Shown in pieces: positions 1 to 8,641 of a stretch of DNA of 64,000 bases. This DNA comes from Thermoanaerobaculia bacterium (GTDB lineage Bacteria; Acidobacteriota; Thermoanaerobaculia; UBA5066), in NCBI GenBank assembly GCA_022071945.1, contig JAJVIN010000015.1, positions 168,411-232,410 of the forward strand, given 5' to 3'. The translations under genes were made by a program, and so were the position numbers. Numbering within the stretch: position 1 is the stretch's first letter; every line of letters begins with the position of its first letter. The notes under the pieces were generated by a model. The model did not search any database and was not told the DNA's origin. It worked only from the letters and a program-made list of their open reading frames with translations.

Positions 1-349
1 GCGCCGACCGCCGCCTGACGCCCAGCTGGCGGGCGACCTCCCAGAACCTCTTGGAGTGACCTTCCTCCGGCCCCCAGCGCGCGTGGCAGATGGCGTGGGC
101 GGTCTCGTGTAGAAGCGTCTCGCGCTGGTCCTCCGTGGACATGTGTCCGGAGACCCGGATGACGTGGGGCGGGCCGTACCGGATCATCCCTCCCGTCGCT
201 CTTCGCATCGTGACCTCGACGCGGGCCGGAGGGAGCCCGTGCGTGGCCGCGATCTGGTTGTAGAGCTTCTGCAGCCCGTCCTTGTCACCGGGCGGGAGAG
301 GACGACGAGCTTCGAATTCTTCTGCCGAAAAGAGCTCGAGCTGGAACAT
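1..349 (-). CDS. SprT-like zinc metallopeptidase (3' end cut off by window)
   Basis: The reading frame starts with ATG at 349 and runs off the window edge after 116 residues. It contains HETAH at residues 81-85 (HExxH zinc site) and GHSKRFWEV, whose His98 fits the third zinc ligand of SprT/WSS1-like metallopeptidases. A short charged N-terminus precedes the domain and no signal peptide is visible, so it is probably cytoplasmic. It starts 6 bp beyond the stop of the CPBP-like gene on the same strand, so the two are likely co-transcribed. The missing C-terminus could hold a zinc ribbon. The peptidase call rests on the motif and its spacing; substrate unknown. Confidence 0.72.
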   Translation of the reverse strand, partial: MFQLELFSAEEFEARRPLPPGDKDGLQKLYNQIAATHGLPPARVEVTMRRATGGMIRYGPPHVIRVSGHMSTEDQRETLLHETAHAICHARWGPEEGHSKRFWEVARQLGVRRRSA

Positions 350-354
350 TCGTT

Positions 355-942
355 TCAGTCTCCGCCGAAGAGATCTTCACGATGCGGGGCGAGAGGCCGG
401 GAGAGCACGAGGGCAACCGCGAGAGCCGACAGGAGAGCGGCCCAGACTTCCATCATCGGGACGACGCCGCCGTGGAAGCGCGGGGCGAGGGTGAGCCGGA
501 TCACCCAGAGAACGGAAAGGCCGGCTGCCGGGGGAATCCAGGAAGCCGTTCCCAGGGCGAGCCATGTCAGTCCGAGCGAGAGAAAGAACTCGACGAAGGC
601 CGCCTGCGAGATCAGGACCGCTTGCGGCACGCGGGGCGAGGGGAGGACGGTGAGCCTCACCCAGAGAGGCAAGAGGGTCCCGAGAAGGGCGATCGTGAGC
701 GCGGGAGCGGGTGACGGCATCCGCTCCCCGAGGGACCGGTAGAGGAATCCGCGAAAGAAGGCCTCGTGCGGGACCGAAAGGGCGATCGCGGCCAGAACGG
801 CAAGAGCCGTGGAGACCGGCAGCTCCCGGGATTGAACGGTGAGGTACCGCAACGAGTATCCCAGGGGAAGAAAAGCCGTGGCCACGGCCACGAAGCTGAA
901 GGACGCGAGTGCGGAGTGCCAGGGGGCGGCGGCACGCTGCAT
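355..942 (-). CDS. CPBP-family-like intramembrane protein
   Basis: A 195-residue protein dominated by hydrophobic segments (about residues 12-32, 42-58, 78-98, 103-125, 130-150 and 160-182). Residues 57-70 read VPHEAFFRGFLYRS, resembling the EExxxR motif of CPBP (CAAX-processing/bacteriocin-processing) proteases. The first Glu of the pair is His59, while Glu60 and Arg64 are kept. The second CPBP motif (FxxxH) is not obvious, so catalysis is uncertain; it may be an inactive paralogue. The gene lies immediately upstream of the SprT-like metallopeptidase and diverges from the dehydrogenase at 1017. Confidence 0.6.
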   Translation of the reverse strand: MQRAAAPWHSALASFSFVAVATAFLPLGYSLRYLTVQSRELPVSTALAVLAAIALSVPHEAFFRGFLYRSLGERMPSPAPALTIALLGTLLPLWVRLTVLPSPRVPQAVLISQAAFVEFFLSLGLTWLALGTASWIPPAAGLSVLWVIRLTLAPRFHGGVVPMMEVWAALLSALAVALVLSRPLAPHREDLFGGD

Positions 943-1016
943 TTTTCGTAATGGTAGTCGCGAATGGGGCCCGCGGGATCATTGACCGAGAGGGGGAACG
1001 GAGAAAAACTCACGCG

Positions 1017-1931
1017 GTGAGTACCAGTTCGATTCGCGTTGCCTTCGCCGGTCTCGGAACGATGGGCGTGGGCATGGCCCGCAACATCGCCCGCGCCGGA
1101 TTCCCCCTCACCGTCACCACCCGGACCTTCGAGAAGGCCGAGACCCTGGCCCGGGAACTGGCGGAGGCTGGCTTTCCCGTCAAGCCGGTCCGGACCCCGG
1201 CCGAAGCCGCCCTTTCGGCGGACATCGTCGTCTCGTGCGTCCCGGACGCGCCCGAGGTCGAGAAGGTCCATCTGGGGGCCATGGGCACGGTTCATGGCGC
1301 CCGGCCCGGCACCATCGTGATCGACTGCTCGACGATTGCCGCCGAGGCCGCGCGGGAGATCGCCGGTCAGCTCGCCGAGAACGACATCTCCTTCATCGAC
1401 GCGCCCGTTTCCGGCGGTCAGAAGGGGGCAAACGAGGGAACTCTCAGCTTCTTCATCGGGGGGGCCGAGGATGCCGTCGAGAGGGCGCGTCCGGTCCTTG
1501 CGGCCATGGGCAAGAGGCTCACCCACCTTGGCCCCTCGGGCGCGGGCCAGCTCGGCAAGGCCACGAACCAGGTCATCGTCGCCGGTAATCTGATGGCTGT
1601 CTGCGAGGGCCTCATCTTCGCCCAGAAGGCCGGACTCCCGCTCGAGGCCCTCCACACCGCCCTGACTTCGGGCGCTGCCAACTCCTGGGCCCTCGAGGTT
1701 CTCGGCAAGAAGATCCTCGACCGTGACTTTCAACCCGCCTTCGCCGTGAAGCACCAGCAGAAGGACCTCGCGATCGTCCTCCGAACCGCCCGGGAGAACG
1801 GCGTTCCCCTGCCGGGAGTCGCTCTCGTTCACCAGCTTCTCGCCGCTCTCGAATCAACGGGACGCTCCGAAAACGGCACCCAGTCCCTGATGCTGCTCTA
1901 TGAACAGCTCGCGGGTGTCTCTCATGACTGA
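1017..1931 (+). CDS. NAD(P)-dependent 3-hydroxyisobutyrate dehydrogenase / 2-hydroxy-3-oxopropionate reductase family protein
   Basis: About 304 residues. The N-terminal Rossmann motif GLGTMGVGMARNIARAG is characteristic of beta-hydroxyacid dehydrogenases. DAPVSGGQKGANEGTLSF matches the family's substrate-binding signature, and the C-terminal helical domain carries the catalytic Lys in GKATNQV. These enzymes oxidise 3-hydroxyisobutyrate, reduce tartronate semialdehyde or reduce succinic semialdehyde; the exact substrate cannot be read here. I chose GTG 1017 because homology begins a few residues later and GGAG sits at 1000-1003; longer in-frame extensions look non-coding. A secreted-protein gene follows 19 nt later. 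Confidence 0.85.
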   Translation: MSTSSIRVAFAGLGTMGVGMARNIARAGFPLTVTTRTFEKAETLARELAEAGFPVKPVRTPAEAALSADIVVSCVPDAPEVEKVHLGAMGTVHGARPGTIVIDCSTIAAEAAREIAGQLAENDISFIDAPVSGGQKGANEGTLSFFIGGAEDAVERARPVLAAMGKRLTHLGPSGAGQLGKATNQVIVAGNLMAVCEGLIFAQKAGLPLEALHTALTSGAANSWALEVLGKKILDRDFQPAFAVKHQQKDLAIVLRTARENGVPLPGVALVHQLLAALESTGRSENGTQSLMLLYEQLAGVSHD

Positions 1932-1950
1932 CGTTCCCAGGAGGTTCCGA

Positions 1951-2412
1951 GTGAGATCTCTCATCGCCGCAGCCGTCTTCGCCCTCCTTCTTCTGCCCTC
2001 AACGGCCGGGCTCGCCCAGAGCGGCAAGACCCGGGAAGCGTGGTTCAGCCTGGTCCCGAACAAGGAGCAGAAGGTGGGAATCAAGTCGGGCCCGATCACG
2101 ATCGAGACGGTCCGGATCCGCAACTGGCCGGATGCCGACGACTTCCAGGACGCCGAGAAGGACCTGAACGAAACCCACACCATGTGGCTGGAGTTCACCT
2201 ACTCGAACCGCGACGAGGTGCGGGACTACAAGTGCCTCTATGTCGTCACCGTTCCGGGACCGGACGGGGCCGTAGCGGGACAGAATGACCGCAAGGCCAC
2301 CCTCGACAAGGGAAAGCTCCACGACACGAACAAGGTGTCGCTCAAGATGAAGACCCGGTACTACAAGAAGCTCAAGAGCTTCCGTGTCACGTTCGACATC
2401 TGGCCGGACTGA
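1951..2412 (+). CDS. Small secreted protein of unknown function
   Basis: A 153-residue protein starting at GTG 1951, preceded by a perfect AGGAGG at 1939-1944 with 6-nt spacing, which decides the start. Residues 1-22 form a signal peptide (RSLIAAAVFALLLLPSTAGLAQ) with an AxA-like cleavage context. The mature part is rich in charged residues and beta-prone segments (TMWLEFTYSN, FRVTFDIWPD) and has one Cys. I recognise no family. It follows the dehydrogenase by 19 nt and is probably co-transcribed. Confidence 0.7.
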   Translation: MRSLIAAAVFALLLLPSTAGLAQSGKTREAWFSLVPNKEQKVGIKSGPITIETVRIRNWPDADDFQDAEKDLNETHTMWLEFTYSNRDEVRDYKCLYVVTVPGPDGAVAGQNDRKATLDKGKLHDTNKVSLKMKTRYYKKLKSFRVTFDIWPD

Positions 2413-2413
2413 G

Positions 2414-2428
2414 GCGGAGCCGCTCCGC
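2414..2428. terminator. Short GC hairpin between convergent genes
   Basis: A 6-bp stem GCGGAG/CTCCGC with a 3-nt loop lies just after the stop at 2412 and before the convergent gene ending at 2470. There is no T-run, so its terminator function is inferred from position only. Confidence 0.3.
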
Positions 2429-2469
2429 GAAACCCGGAGATCATCGAGACGGCCGCCCGCATCGCCGCC

Positions 2470-3984
2470 TCACTTCCACCTCATCTCCCAGCCCGAGAGG
2501 GCCCGGTCGAGGTGTGGCTGCCATTCGATGTCCTTGCGGATCCCGTAGAGGTCGTGGCGGCCGAGAAGGGGCAGGTGGTAGCGATCGGCGACCAGGATCC
2601 GCATCGTCTCTTGCAGGAGCTTTCTCCGTGCCGTCATGTCGCGTTCCGACGCGACGCGTTGAGTCAGCTCGTCCAGGATGGGATTGGAATACCCGTTGAA
2701 GTTCGAGCGTCCGTAGACGCCCGTCCGGGTGTGGGCAAAGGAGTCGAAGATGTCGCTGGCGTCGACCGTGGGCGCGGTCACGCCTCCGAGGTAGAAAGGG
2801 ACTTCTCCGCGCACGAGCCTCGGGAAGAGCTCCGAGAAGGAGGACGACCTCAGGGTCAGCTGGATTCCGAGCTCGCCCAGTTGACGGGCGATCTCTTCTC
2901 CGGACCTGCCGGCGCGGTATTCGAGCGTCAGGGCAAATCCCCCGGGATACCCCGCGCTCGACAGGAGCGCCCGCGCGCGGGCCAGGTCCCGCTTCGGCAC
3001 GCCGAGTGAGGGGTCGTACCCGAAAACGCCCGGGCTGACGAGCTGGCTGGCAACCTGTCCATGCCCCTTGGTCACCTCGCGCACGAGGAGCTGCCGGTCG
3101 AGGGCGAGGTCGATCGCTTCCCTCACCCGGGGGTCCTTGAACCGGGGATCGGACGCCGAGAGGTGGAGGTACTCGATGACGGTCGAGACCACGCTCACGA
3201 CCTTCATCTCCGGATGCTGGTTGACCCTCTCGACATCCACGGGCTGAATGTCCTGGACGATGTCGAGCTCCCCGCGCAGGAGCTTCTCGGTCCTTTCGGC
3301 CGGATCACCCGAAGGGACGACGAGCAGGCGGTGGAGCGCCTTCCGGCTCCCCCAGTTGCCGGGCACCGGCTCCAGGGAAAAGGGCTCTCCCTTTCTCCAG
3401 GACTCGATGCGGTACGGCCCGCTTCCCGCGGCCGACCCCGTCTTCGCCGACGGGTCTTCCTCGAGGATCGCGATGAAGGCGAGCTTGTTGAGAAGGGCCG
3501 GGAAGGGTCGCCTGGTCTTGACGATGACCTCCTGGGGACCGGCAGCCGTCACGGACTCGATCTCGACGAGGTAGCTCGCCAGGAGGCTGTCGGGCCGGGT
3601 CATGGCACGCTCGAGACTGAAGACGACGTGATCCGAGGTGACCGGCGTCTGGTTCCAGAAGTGCGCGTCGGAACGCAAGTGGAACCGCCATGTCGTGTCG
3701 TCGGGGTTGCTCCACGAGTCGGCCAGGAGCGGCTGCAACTGGAGCTGATCGTCGAAGACGACGAGCGTGTCGTAGACGTTCCTGAGAATCGAGAACGTTC
3801 CCACCTCGTTGTGCGCATGCGGATCCAGCGTCACCGGTCCGCTGTGGAGGCCGATCCGGATCGAGGAGGGCCGCTCCGGTTGGCGGCAAGCGGGGCCGCA
3901 CAGAGAGAGCAAGAGGCCGGCCGCAAACGCCGCCAGGGGACGCTTTCCGAAAGCGCGGGGCGGGTGTCTCCTTCCGCCGCTCAT
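2470..3984 (-). CDS. ABC transporter substrate-binding protein, peptide/nickel family 5
   Basis: A 504-residue solute-binding protein. After an N-terminal hydrophobic stretch (about residues 14-30, ending in LCGPAC, possibly a poor lipobox) comes the SBP_bac_5 pattern: IRIGLHSGPVTLDPHAH, then LLADSW, then TWRFHLRSDAHFW, and later LDLALDRQLLV-like and GYPGGFALTLEYR segments. These proteins bind oligopeptides, nickel chelates or sugars for uptake. No matching permease or ATPase genes are adjacent, so it is an orphan. ATG 3984 is chosen because it places the signal sequence at the very start; no strong ribosome site is seen. It lies 46 nt after the kinase gene ending at 4031, on the same strand. 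Confidence 0.8.
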   Translation of the reverse strand: MSGGRRHPPRAFGKRPLAAFAAGLLLSLCGPACRQPERPSSIRIGLHSGPVTLDPHAHNEVGTFSILRNVYDTLVVFDDQLQLQPLLADSWSNPDDTTWRFHLRSDAHFWNQTPVTSDHVVFSLERAMTRPDSLLASYLVEIESVTAAGPQEVIVKTRRPFPALLNKLAFIAILEEDPSAKTGSAAGSGPYRIESWRKGEPFSLEPVPGNWGSRKALHRLLVVPSGDPAERTEKLLRGELDIVQDIQPVDVERVNQHPEMKVVSVVSTVIEYLHLSASDPRFKDPRVREAIDLALDRQLLVREVTKGHGQVASQLVSPGVFGYDPSLGVPKRDLARARALLSSAGYPGGFALTLEYRAGRSGEEIARQLGELGIQLTLRSSSFSELFPRLVRGEVPFYLGGVTAPTVDASDIFDSFAHTRTGVYGRSNFNGYSNPILDELTQRVASERDMTARRKLLQETMRILVADRYHLPLLGRHDLYGIRKDIEWQPHLDRALSGWEMRWK

Positions 3985-4030
3985 CGACAGGACAGGAAGA
4001 TTATGCGCTCCGCCCCGCGGCGGCCTACCC

Positions 4031-7000
4031 TCAGGAACCCGCCTCGTTTCCGGCCGCCAGCACCTGGGGCAGGGTGACCGTGAAGGACGATCCGGAGCCC
4101 GCCGCCGAGCAAACCTGGATGTCCCCACCGAGCATCTGGCAGAGACGCCTGGCGATGACGAGGCCGAGTCCCGTGCCTCCAAAGCGCCGCGTCGTGCTCG
4201 CATCGGCCTGCGCAAAGGGCTGAAAGAGCCGGGAGATCTGTTCCGGGCTCATGCCGATCCCCGTGTCGGAAACCTCGACTCTCAGGTACGACGCGACCGA
4301 TCCCGCCGAGAGGCGAACGGTGCCGTTCTCAGTGAACTTCGCGGCATTCGACAACAGATTCAACAGGATCTGACGCAGACGCGCGGGATCCGAGATCATC
4401 TCGGCGGCGATCTCCCCGATCTCGAGCTCGACGCGGTTCCCCCGCTTCTCCACGAGGGGGCGGACGGTGGCGACCGCGTCGCTTATCAGGGCAGCCGGGT
4501 CGAAAGAAACGATCTCCAGCTCGAGACGGCCCGACTCGATCTTGGAGAGGTCGAGGATCTCGTTGACGAGATTCAGCTGCAGGAGCGCCGCCGCGCGGAT
4601 CTTCTCGAGGTCGGGCCCGAGGGACTCCGCCCCGACGGCGCGCGCGTCCTCGGCCAGGAGCTCGGAGTACCCGATGATGGCGTTGAGAGGGGTCCGCAGC
4701 TCGTGGCTCATGTTCGCAAGGAAGCTGCTCTTGGCGCGGTTTGCCTCCTCGGCGAGCCGTTGAGCCTCACCCGCGAGCCGCCGGAGCCGCTCCGCCTCCG
4801 CCTTCTCGACGAGCGCGTCGCGACGGGCCGCCTCCGTTTCGAACAGGGCGACCTCGGTCCGGGACTTCTCCTCCGCGAGCGTCCGGGTCCTTTCCTTCAC
4901 GATCGTCTCGAGCTCCCTCTCACGCACCCGGACCTGGTGAAGGCGTAACCGGAATCCCCCGAAGACCAGACTCGCGACTATGAGAGACAGGACCAGGATG
5001 AACACCCGGCTTTCGTAGAAGCGCGGACGGATCGTGAACTCGAGCCGGGCCGTGGAGTCTCCGAACTCGCCGCCGGCAACGGCGGCCTGGACCTCGAAGA
5101 GGTACCGGCCCCCCGGCAGGCGCGAGTACAGGGCCACCCGCCGGTTCCCCGACCCCACCCAGCTCCGTTCGTGCCCGGAGAGCCGGTAACGATACTGCAC
5201 CTGCCCCGGAGACTGCAGCCGGATGCCCGCGAAGCGGATCTCGATCTGCTCGACACCGGGGGCGAGCTCGAGCGAGGTCGCGTCTCGCTCGACTTCCGAG
5301 CCGTCGACGAGGACTTGCTCGATGCGAACCGGCGGCGGGACGAGGTTGGGTCCCCCCGCTCGCGCGGCGTCGATCTCGATCAGTCCTCCGAGGGTGGCGA
5401 AGTAGACCTTTCGGCCCCGTCCGATGAATCCCGCGGGCTGGGAGGCTCCGACGCACTCGGCGATTCGCATCCCGTCCGCCGCGGTGAAGCCGAGGGGCGT
5501 CGGCAGGCGGGAGAGCCGCCCATCCAGGACCGCTTCGACATCCGCCCGGGGAATCCGGAAGATTCCCCTGATGGTACCGAGCCAGAACTGATCCTCCCCG
5601 TCGAGCATCAGCCGGAAGATCTTTCCCGAAGGGAGCCCCTCGTTTTCCGTCACGGTCCGGACTTGGCCCTTGCGAACGCGCGTCAGGCCGCCGCCATCCG
5701 AGGCGATCCAGACGGTCCCTCCGGGTCCGGCCAGGACGTCGAAGATGATGGGCGAGATCAACCCCTCTTCCCTGCCGATGTAGCCCGTGATCTTGCCCCT
5801 CTCGATGACGGCCACTCCGGCACCCTGCGTCCCCGCGTAAACGCGCCCCTCATCGTCTTCCGAGATCGCTCCGATGTAGGGGTGGCGAAGGCCCTCGAGC
5901 GGGGTGAGGCACGAGAACGCCCCCTCCCGAAGGCGGCAGATGCCGTTTCGCGTGCCGATCCAGAGATCTCCCGAGCGCGACTCATGAAGAGCGCGCACGT
6001 TCGAGTCGGGGAGGCCGTTGGCCTGCGTGAAGAGCTCCCATCGGTCTCCTGACTGCTTCCAGAGCCCCTTCGTGGTCCCGAACCAGATCGACCCGTCCGA
6101 GTGCTCCAGGATCGAGTAGACCGACTCGAAGCGCGATCCGGCACCGGGCTCGAGGGCCTCGACTCTTCCGTCCCGGATGCGGTCCGCCCCGCTCATCGTC
6201 CCGACGAGAAGGTCTCCCCTGGACGTCTCGATCACGCTCCTGACGTAGTCGTCCGAGAGGCCCTCGGGAACCCCGGTGGGGAGGACGGAGCCGGCGTGGA
6301 GGCGCGCGAGGCCCACGCTCGTTCCGATCCACAGGTTCCCCCCCTTGTCCTCGAGGATCTGCCACACGAGCCCGCTCGGGAACCCCTGGGCCGCCGTCAA
6401 GAAAGAGCTCCCCCGTGCCGTTGTTCTCGACAGCCCTTTTCCCCTCAGGCCCGCCCACAAGGCTCCCGCGCGATCGAAGAGGAGCCCTCCGGCCGAGACG
6501 GCTTCGCCCTCGATCCCCATCCGCAGCCGCTCGGCCCGCCCTCCCTCGAGCTTGTAGATCCCCGCTCCCGTCCCGAGCCAGATCGTGCCGTCAGGCGCCC
6601 GCGCTGCCCCGAAGATCGCGCCTCCCGTCACGAGCCCCTCGGGCAGGACCCGCTCGAAGTCCTGGCCCGAGAAGCAGAAGAACGAGTCCCTGTCGGTGAC
6701 GGCGCAGACGCGGCCCGCGCCGTCCGTGAGGAGATTCCGCACGATCGCTCGAGAGAGCTGTCCTCCTCCGGGAAAACAGGTGAACTCACTCCCGTCGAGC
6801 CGGCAAACCCCGCCGTACTCGGTGCCGGCCCAGATCTTCCCGTCGAGATCCTCGACAAGCGAGAAGACCGACGGGCTGACGAGCCCGGAGGACCGTCCGA
6901 AGGCCTGGAACTGGCCCTTCGGGGAGCGCCGGATGACGCCCCCGCCGTTCGTGCCGATCCACAGGGAGCCATCGCGGGAAACGGTCAGCGCCGGCACCCC

Positions 7001-7270
7001 GTTGCTGCCGAGGACGGGAGTGTTCCTGAGATCGAAGACCGTGAAGCTCGATCCGTTGAAGCGCGCCAGGCCGCTGTACGTGCCGATCCAGAGGTACCCG
7101 TCAGGCGTCTGGGCCAGGGAGCGCACCCCTGTCTGCGGCAGACCGTCCTCGATGCGCCAGACCGAGAGGCCGTACTGCGTCAGGGCCCTCTCGGGCGCGG
7201 CCTCCAGGCCGAGAACGGCCAGAAGGCCGAACAGGATGGCGAAGGCGAGAGGGCGGCCGGGTCTTCTCAC
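4031..7270 (-). CDS. Beta-propeller (Reg_prop/Y_Y_Y) sensor histidine kinase
   Basis: A 1079-residue membrane kinase. Residues 1-25 are a signal peptide. About 30-640 contain many repeats of the form 'DGxLWIGTxxGLxR', typical of two seven-bladed periplasmic propellers. About 655-745 is a Y_Y_Y domain (VQYRYRLSGHERSWV), followed by one membrane helix near 755-778 and a coiled coil rich in Glu/Arg. HisKA has the phospho-acceptor His856 in MSHELRTPLNAI. The HATPase has an N box (NLLSNAAKF), G1 (DTGIGM) and G2 (GGTGLGL). Unlike many family members it has no C-terminal receiver or AraC domain, so its partner regulator is elsewhere. It overlaps the CoA-transferase gene by 4 bp (ATGA), indicating translational coupling. 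Confidence 0.9.
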   Translation of the reverse strand: MRRPGRPLAFAILFGLLAVLGLEAAPERALTQYGLSVWRIEDGLPQTGVRSLAQTPDGYLWIGTYSGLARFNGSSFTVFDLRNTPVLGSNGVPALTVSRDGSLWIGTNGGGVIRRSPKGQFQAFGRSSGLVSPSVFSLVEDLDGKIWAGTEYGGVCRLDGSEFTCFPGGGQLSRAIVRNLLTDGAGRVCAVTDRDSFFCFSGQDFERVLPEGLVTGGAIFGAARAPDGTIWLGTGAGIYKLEGGRAERLRMGIEGEAVSAGGLLFDRAGALWAGLRGKGLSRTTARGSSFLTAAQGFPSGLVWQILEDKGGNLWIGTSVGLARLHAGSVLPTGVPEGLSDDYVRSVIETSRGDLLVGTMSGADRIRDGRVEALEPGAGSRFESVYSILEHSDGSIWFGTTKGLWKQSGDRWELFTQANGLPDSNVRALHESRSGDLWIGTRNGICRLREGAFSCLTPLEGLRHPYIGAISEDDEGRVYAGTQGAGVAVIERGKITGYIGREEGLISPIIFDVLAGPGGTVWIASDGGGLTRVRKGQVRTVTENEGLPSGKIFRLMLDGEDQFWLGTIRGIFRIPRADVEAVLDGRLSRLPTPLGFTAADGMRIAECVGASQPAGFIGRGRKVYFATLGGLIEIDAARAGGPNLVPPPVRIEQVLVDGSEVERDATSLELAPGVEQIEIRFAGIRLQSPGQVQYRYRLSGHERSWVGSGNRRVALYSRLPGGRYLFEVQAAVAGGEFGDSTARLEFTIRPRFYESRVFILVLSLIVASLVFGGFRLRLHQVRVRERELETIVKERTRTLAEEKSRTEVALFETEAARRDALVEKAEAERLRRLAGEAQRLAEEANRAKSSFLANMSHELRTPLNAIIGYSELLAEDARAVGAESLGPDLEKIRAAALLQLNLVNEILDLSKIESGRLELEIVSFDPAALISDAVATVRPLVEKRGNRVELEIGEIAAEMISDPARLRQILLNLLSNAAKFTENGTVRLSAGSVASYLRVEVSDTGIGMSPEQISRLFQPFAQADASTTRRFGGTGLGLVIARRLCQMLGGDIQVCSAAGSGSSFTVTLPQVLAAGNEAGS

Positions 7271-8565
7271 ACGAAAGTGAAGTGCCGGATCCGCTTCAGC
7301 TCACGATTCAGCTCTGCCCGGAAATCGGGATGCGCGATCGAGATGAGATGTTCGCCGCGCTCCTTGAGGGTTTTTCCGTGAAGGTTGACCGCCCCGAACT
7401 CGGTGACCACCCAGTGGACATGGCCGCGGGTCGTGACGACTCCGGAACCAGGAACGAGCTCGGGGGCGATTCGAGACACCTTGCCGCCCGCCGCCGTCGA
7501 CGGCAGGGCGAGGATGGGCTTGCCCCCCTTCGAGAGCGCCGCGCCGCGAATGAAGTCCATCTGCCCGCCGATCCCCGAGTAGATCCGGTGCCCGATCGAA
7601 TCCGCGCAAACCTGTCCGGTCAGGTCGATCTGGAGCGCCGAGTTGATCGCGTGGACCTTGTCGTTCTTCCGGATCAGCGCCGTGTCGTTCGTCCGGTCGC
7701 AGGGGTGGAACTCGACGATGGGGTTGTCGTTGAGGAAGTCGTAGAGGCGCTTCGTTCCCGCCGCGAAGCTCGTCACGATCCGGCCGGGGTGAACGTGCTT
7801 GAGGCGGTTGGTGACGGCTCCCGCTTCCACGAGGTCGACGACGCGGTCGGAGAACATCTCTGTGTGGATGCCGAGGTCCCGCTTGTTCTTCAGCCGCGCG
7901 AGGGCGGCGTCCGGGATGCCGCCGATTCCCATCTGCAGCGTGGCGCCGTCCTCCACGAGGTCCGCGATGATCTCGCCGATGCGGGCCTCGACCTGGGTCT
8001 CCTCCGCCGGCGGGTGGACATGGAGGGGGCGGTCCGTCCGGATGAAGGCGGAAACGCGGCTCATGGGCACGACCGAGTTCCCGTGAGTCCGGGGCATCTG
8101 GTCGTTGATCTCGGCGATGAGGATTCGGGCGGAATCGGCTGCCGCCTTGGCCGTGTCGACGGACGTCCCCAGGGTGCAGTTCCCGTGGCGGTCGGGCGGC
8201 GAGAGCTGCAGGAGGGCGGCGTCCAGCGGCACCTGCCGGCTGTGAAACAGCCCGGGAATGTCGGAGAGGAAGATCGGCATGAAGTCGGCCCGTCCTTCCT
8301 CGATCGCCTTGCGCAGCGGCGCCCCGGTGAAGAGCGAGACCGACAGAAACCGGCCCACGCAGTCTGGGGAGGCGAACGGAGCGGCCCCGGCGGTATGGAG
8401 ATGGTAGAGGCGGACGTTCTCGAGGTCCGCCCGCGCGACCATGGCTTCGAGAAGCGGAGTTGGAGTCGCGGCCGCGCCGTGGACGAAGACACGCATGCTG
8501 CTGCCGAGCAGCTTGAGAGCATCCTCGGCGGAAACCGCCCGTTTTTCCCATTCATGAAGGTTCAT
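7267..8565 (-). CDS. Acetyl-CoA hydrolase/transferase (4-hydroxybutyrate CoA-transferase-like)
   Basis: A 432-residue cytoplasmic enzyme with both halves of the class I CoA-transferase fold. The catalytic Glu lies in GIHTEMFSD (about residue 238) and the oxyanion/CoA loop GIGGQMDF near 340. QMGIGGIPDAAL and GKPILALPSTAAGGKVSRI are also typical. Members exchange CoA between acetyl-CoA and short acids such as 4-hydroxybutyrate, butyrate or succinate; substrate not assignable. The gene precedes and overlaps the propeller kinase by 4 bp, so enzyme and sensor are co-expressed, possibly because the kinase responds to a related metabolite. Confidence 0.88.
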   Translation of the reverse strand: MNLHEWEKRAVSAEDALKLLGSSMRVFVHGAAATPTPLLEAMVARADLENVRLYHLHTAGAAPFASPDCVGRFLSVSLFTGAPLRKAIEEGRADFMPIFLSDIPGLFHSRQVPLDAALLQLSPPDRHGNCTLGTSVDTAKAAADSARILIAEINDQMPRTHGNSVVPMSRVSAFIRTDRPLHVHPPAEETQVEARIGEIIADLVEDGATLQMGIGGIPDAALARLKNKRDLGIHTEMFSDRVVDLVEAGAVTNRLKHVHPGRIVTSFAAGTKRLYDFLNDNPIVEFHPCDRTNDTALIRKNDKVHAINSALQIDLTGQVCADSIGHRIYSGIGGQMDFIRGAALSKGGKPILALPSTAAGGKVSRIAPELVPGSGVVTTRGHVHWVVTEFGAVNLHGKTLKERGEHLISIAHPDFRAELNRELKRIRHFTFV

Positions 8566-8641
8566 GGCGGGATTGTCCTACGGCCCGCCTGTCCGTGGAG
8601 CCCACCCGCCGCGCGGGACGCCCGCCGCGCGCGGCGCCCGG

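Noticed and set aside
657..1832. A 391-codon minus-strand frame opposite the dehydrogenase
   Set aside because: No domain; the plus strand carries a clear Rossmann dehydrogenase, and the CPBP-like gene occupies 355-942 in a different frame.
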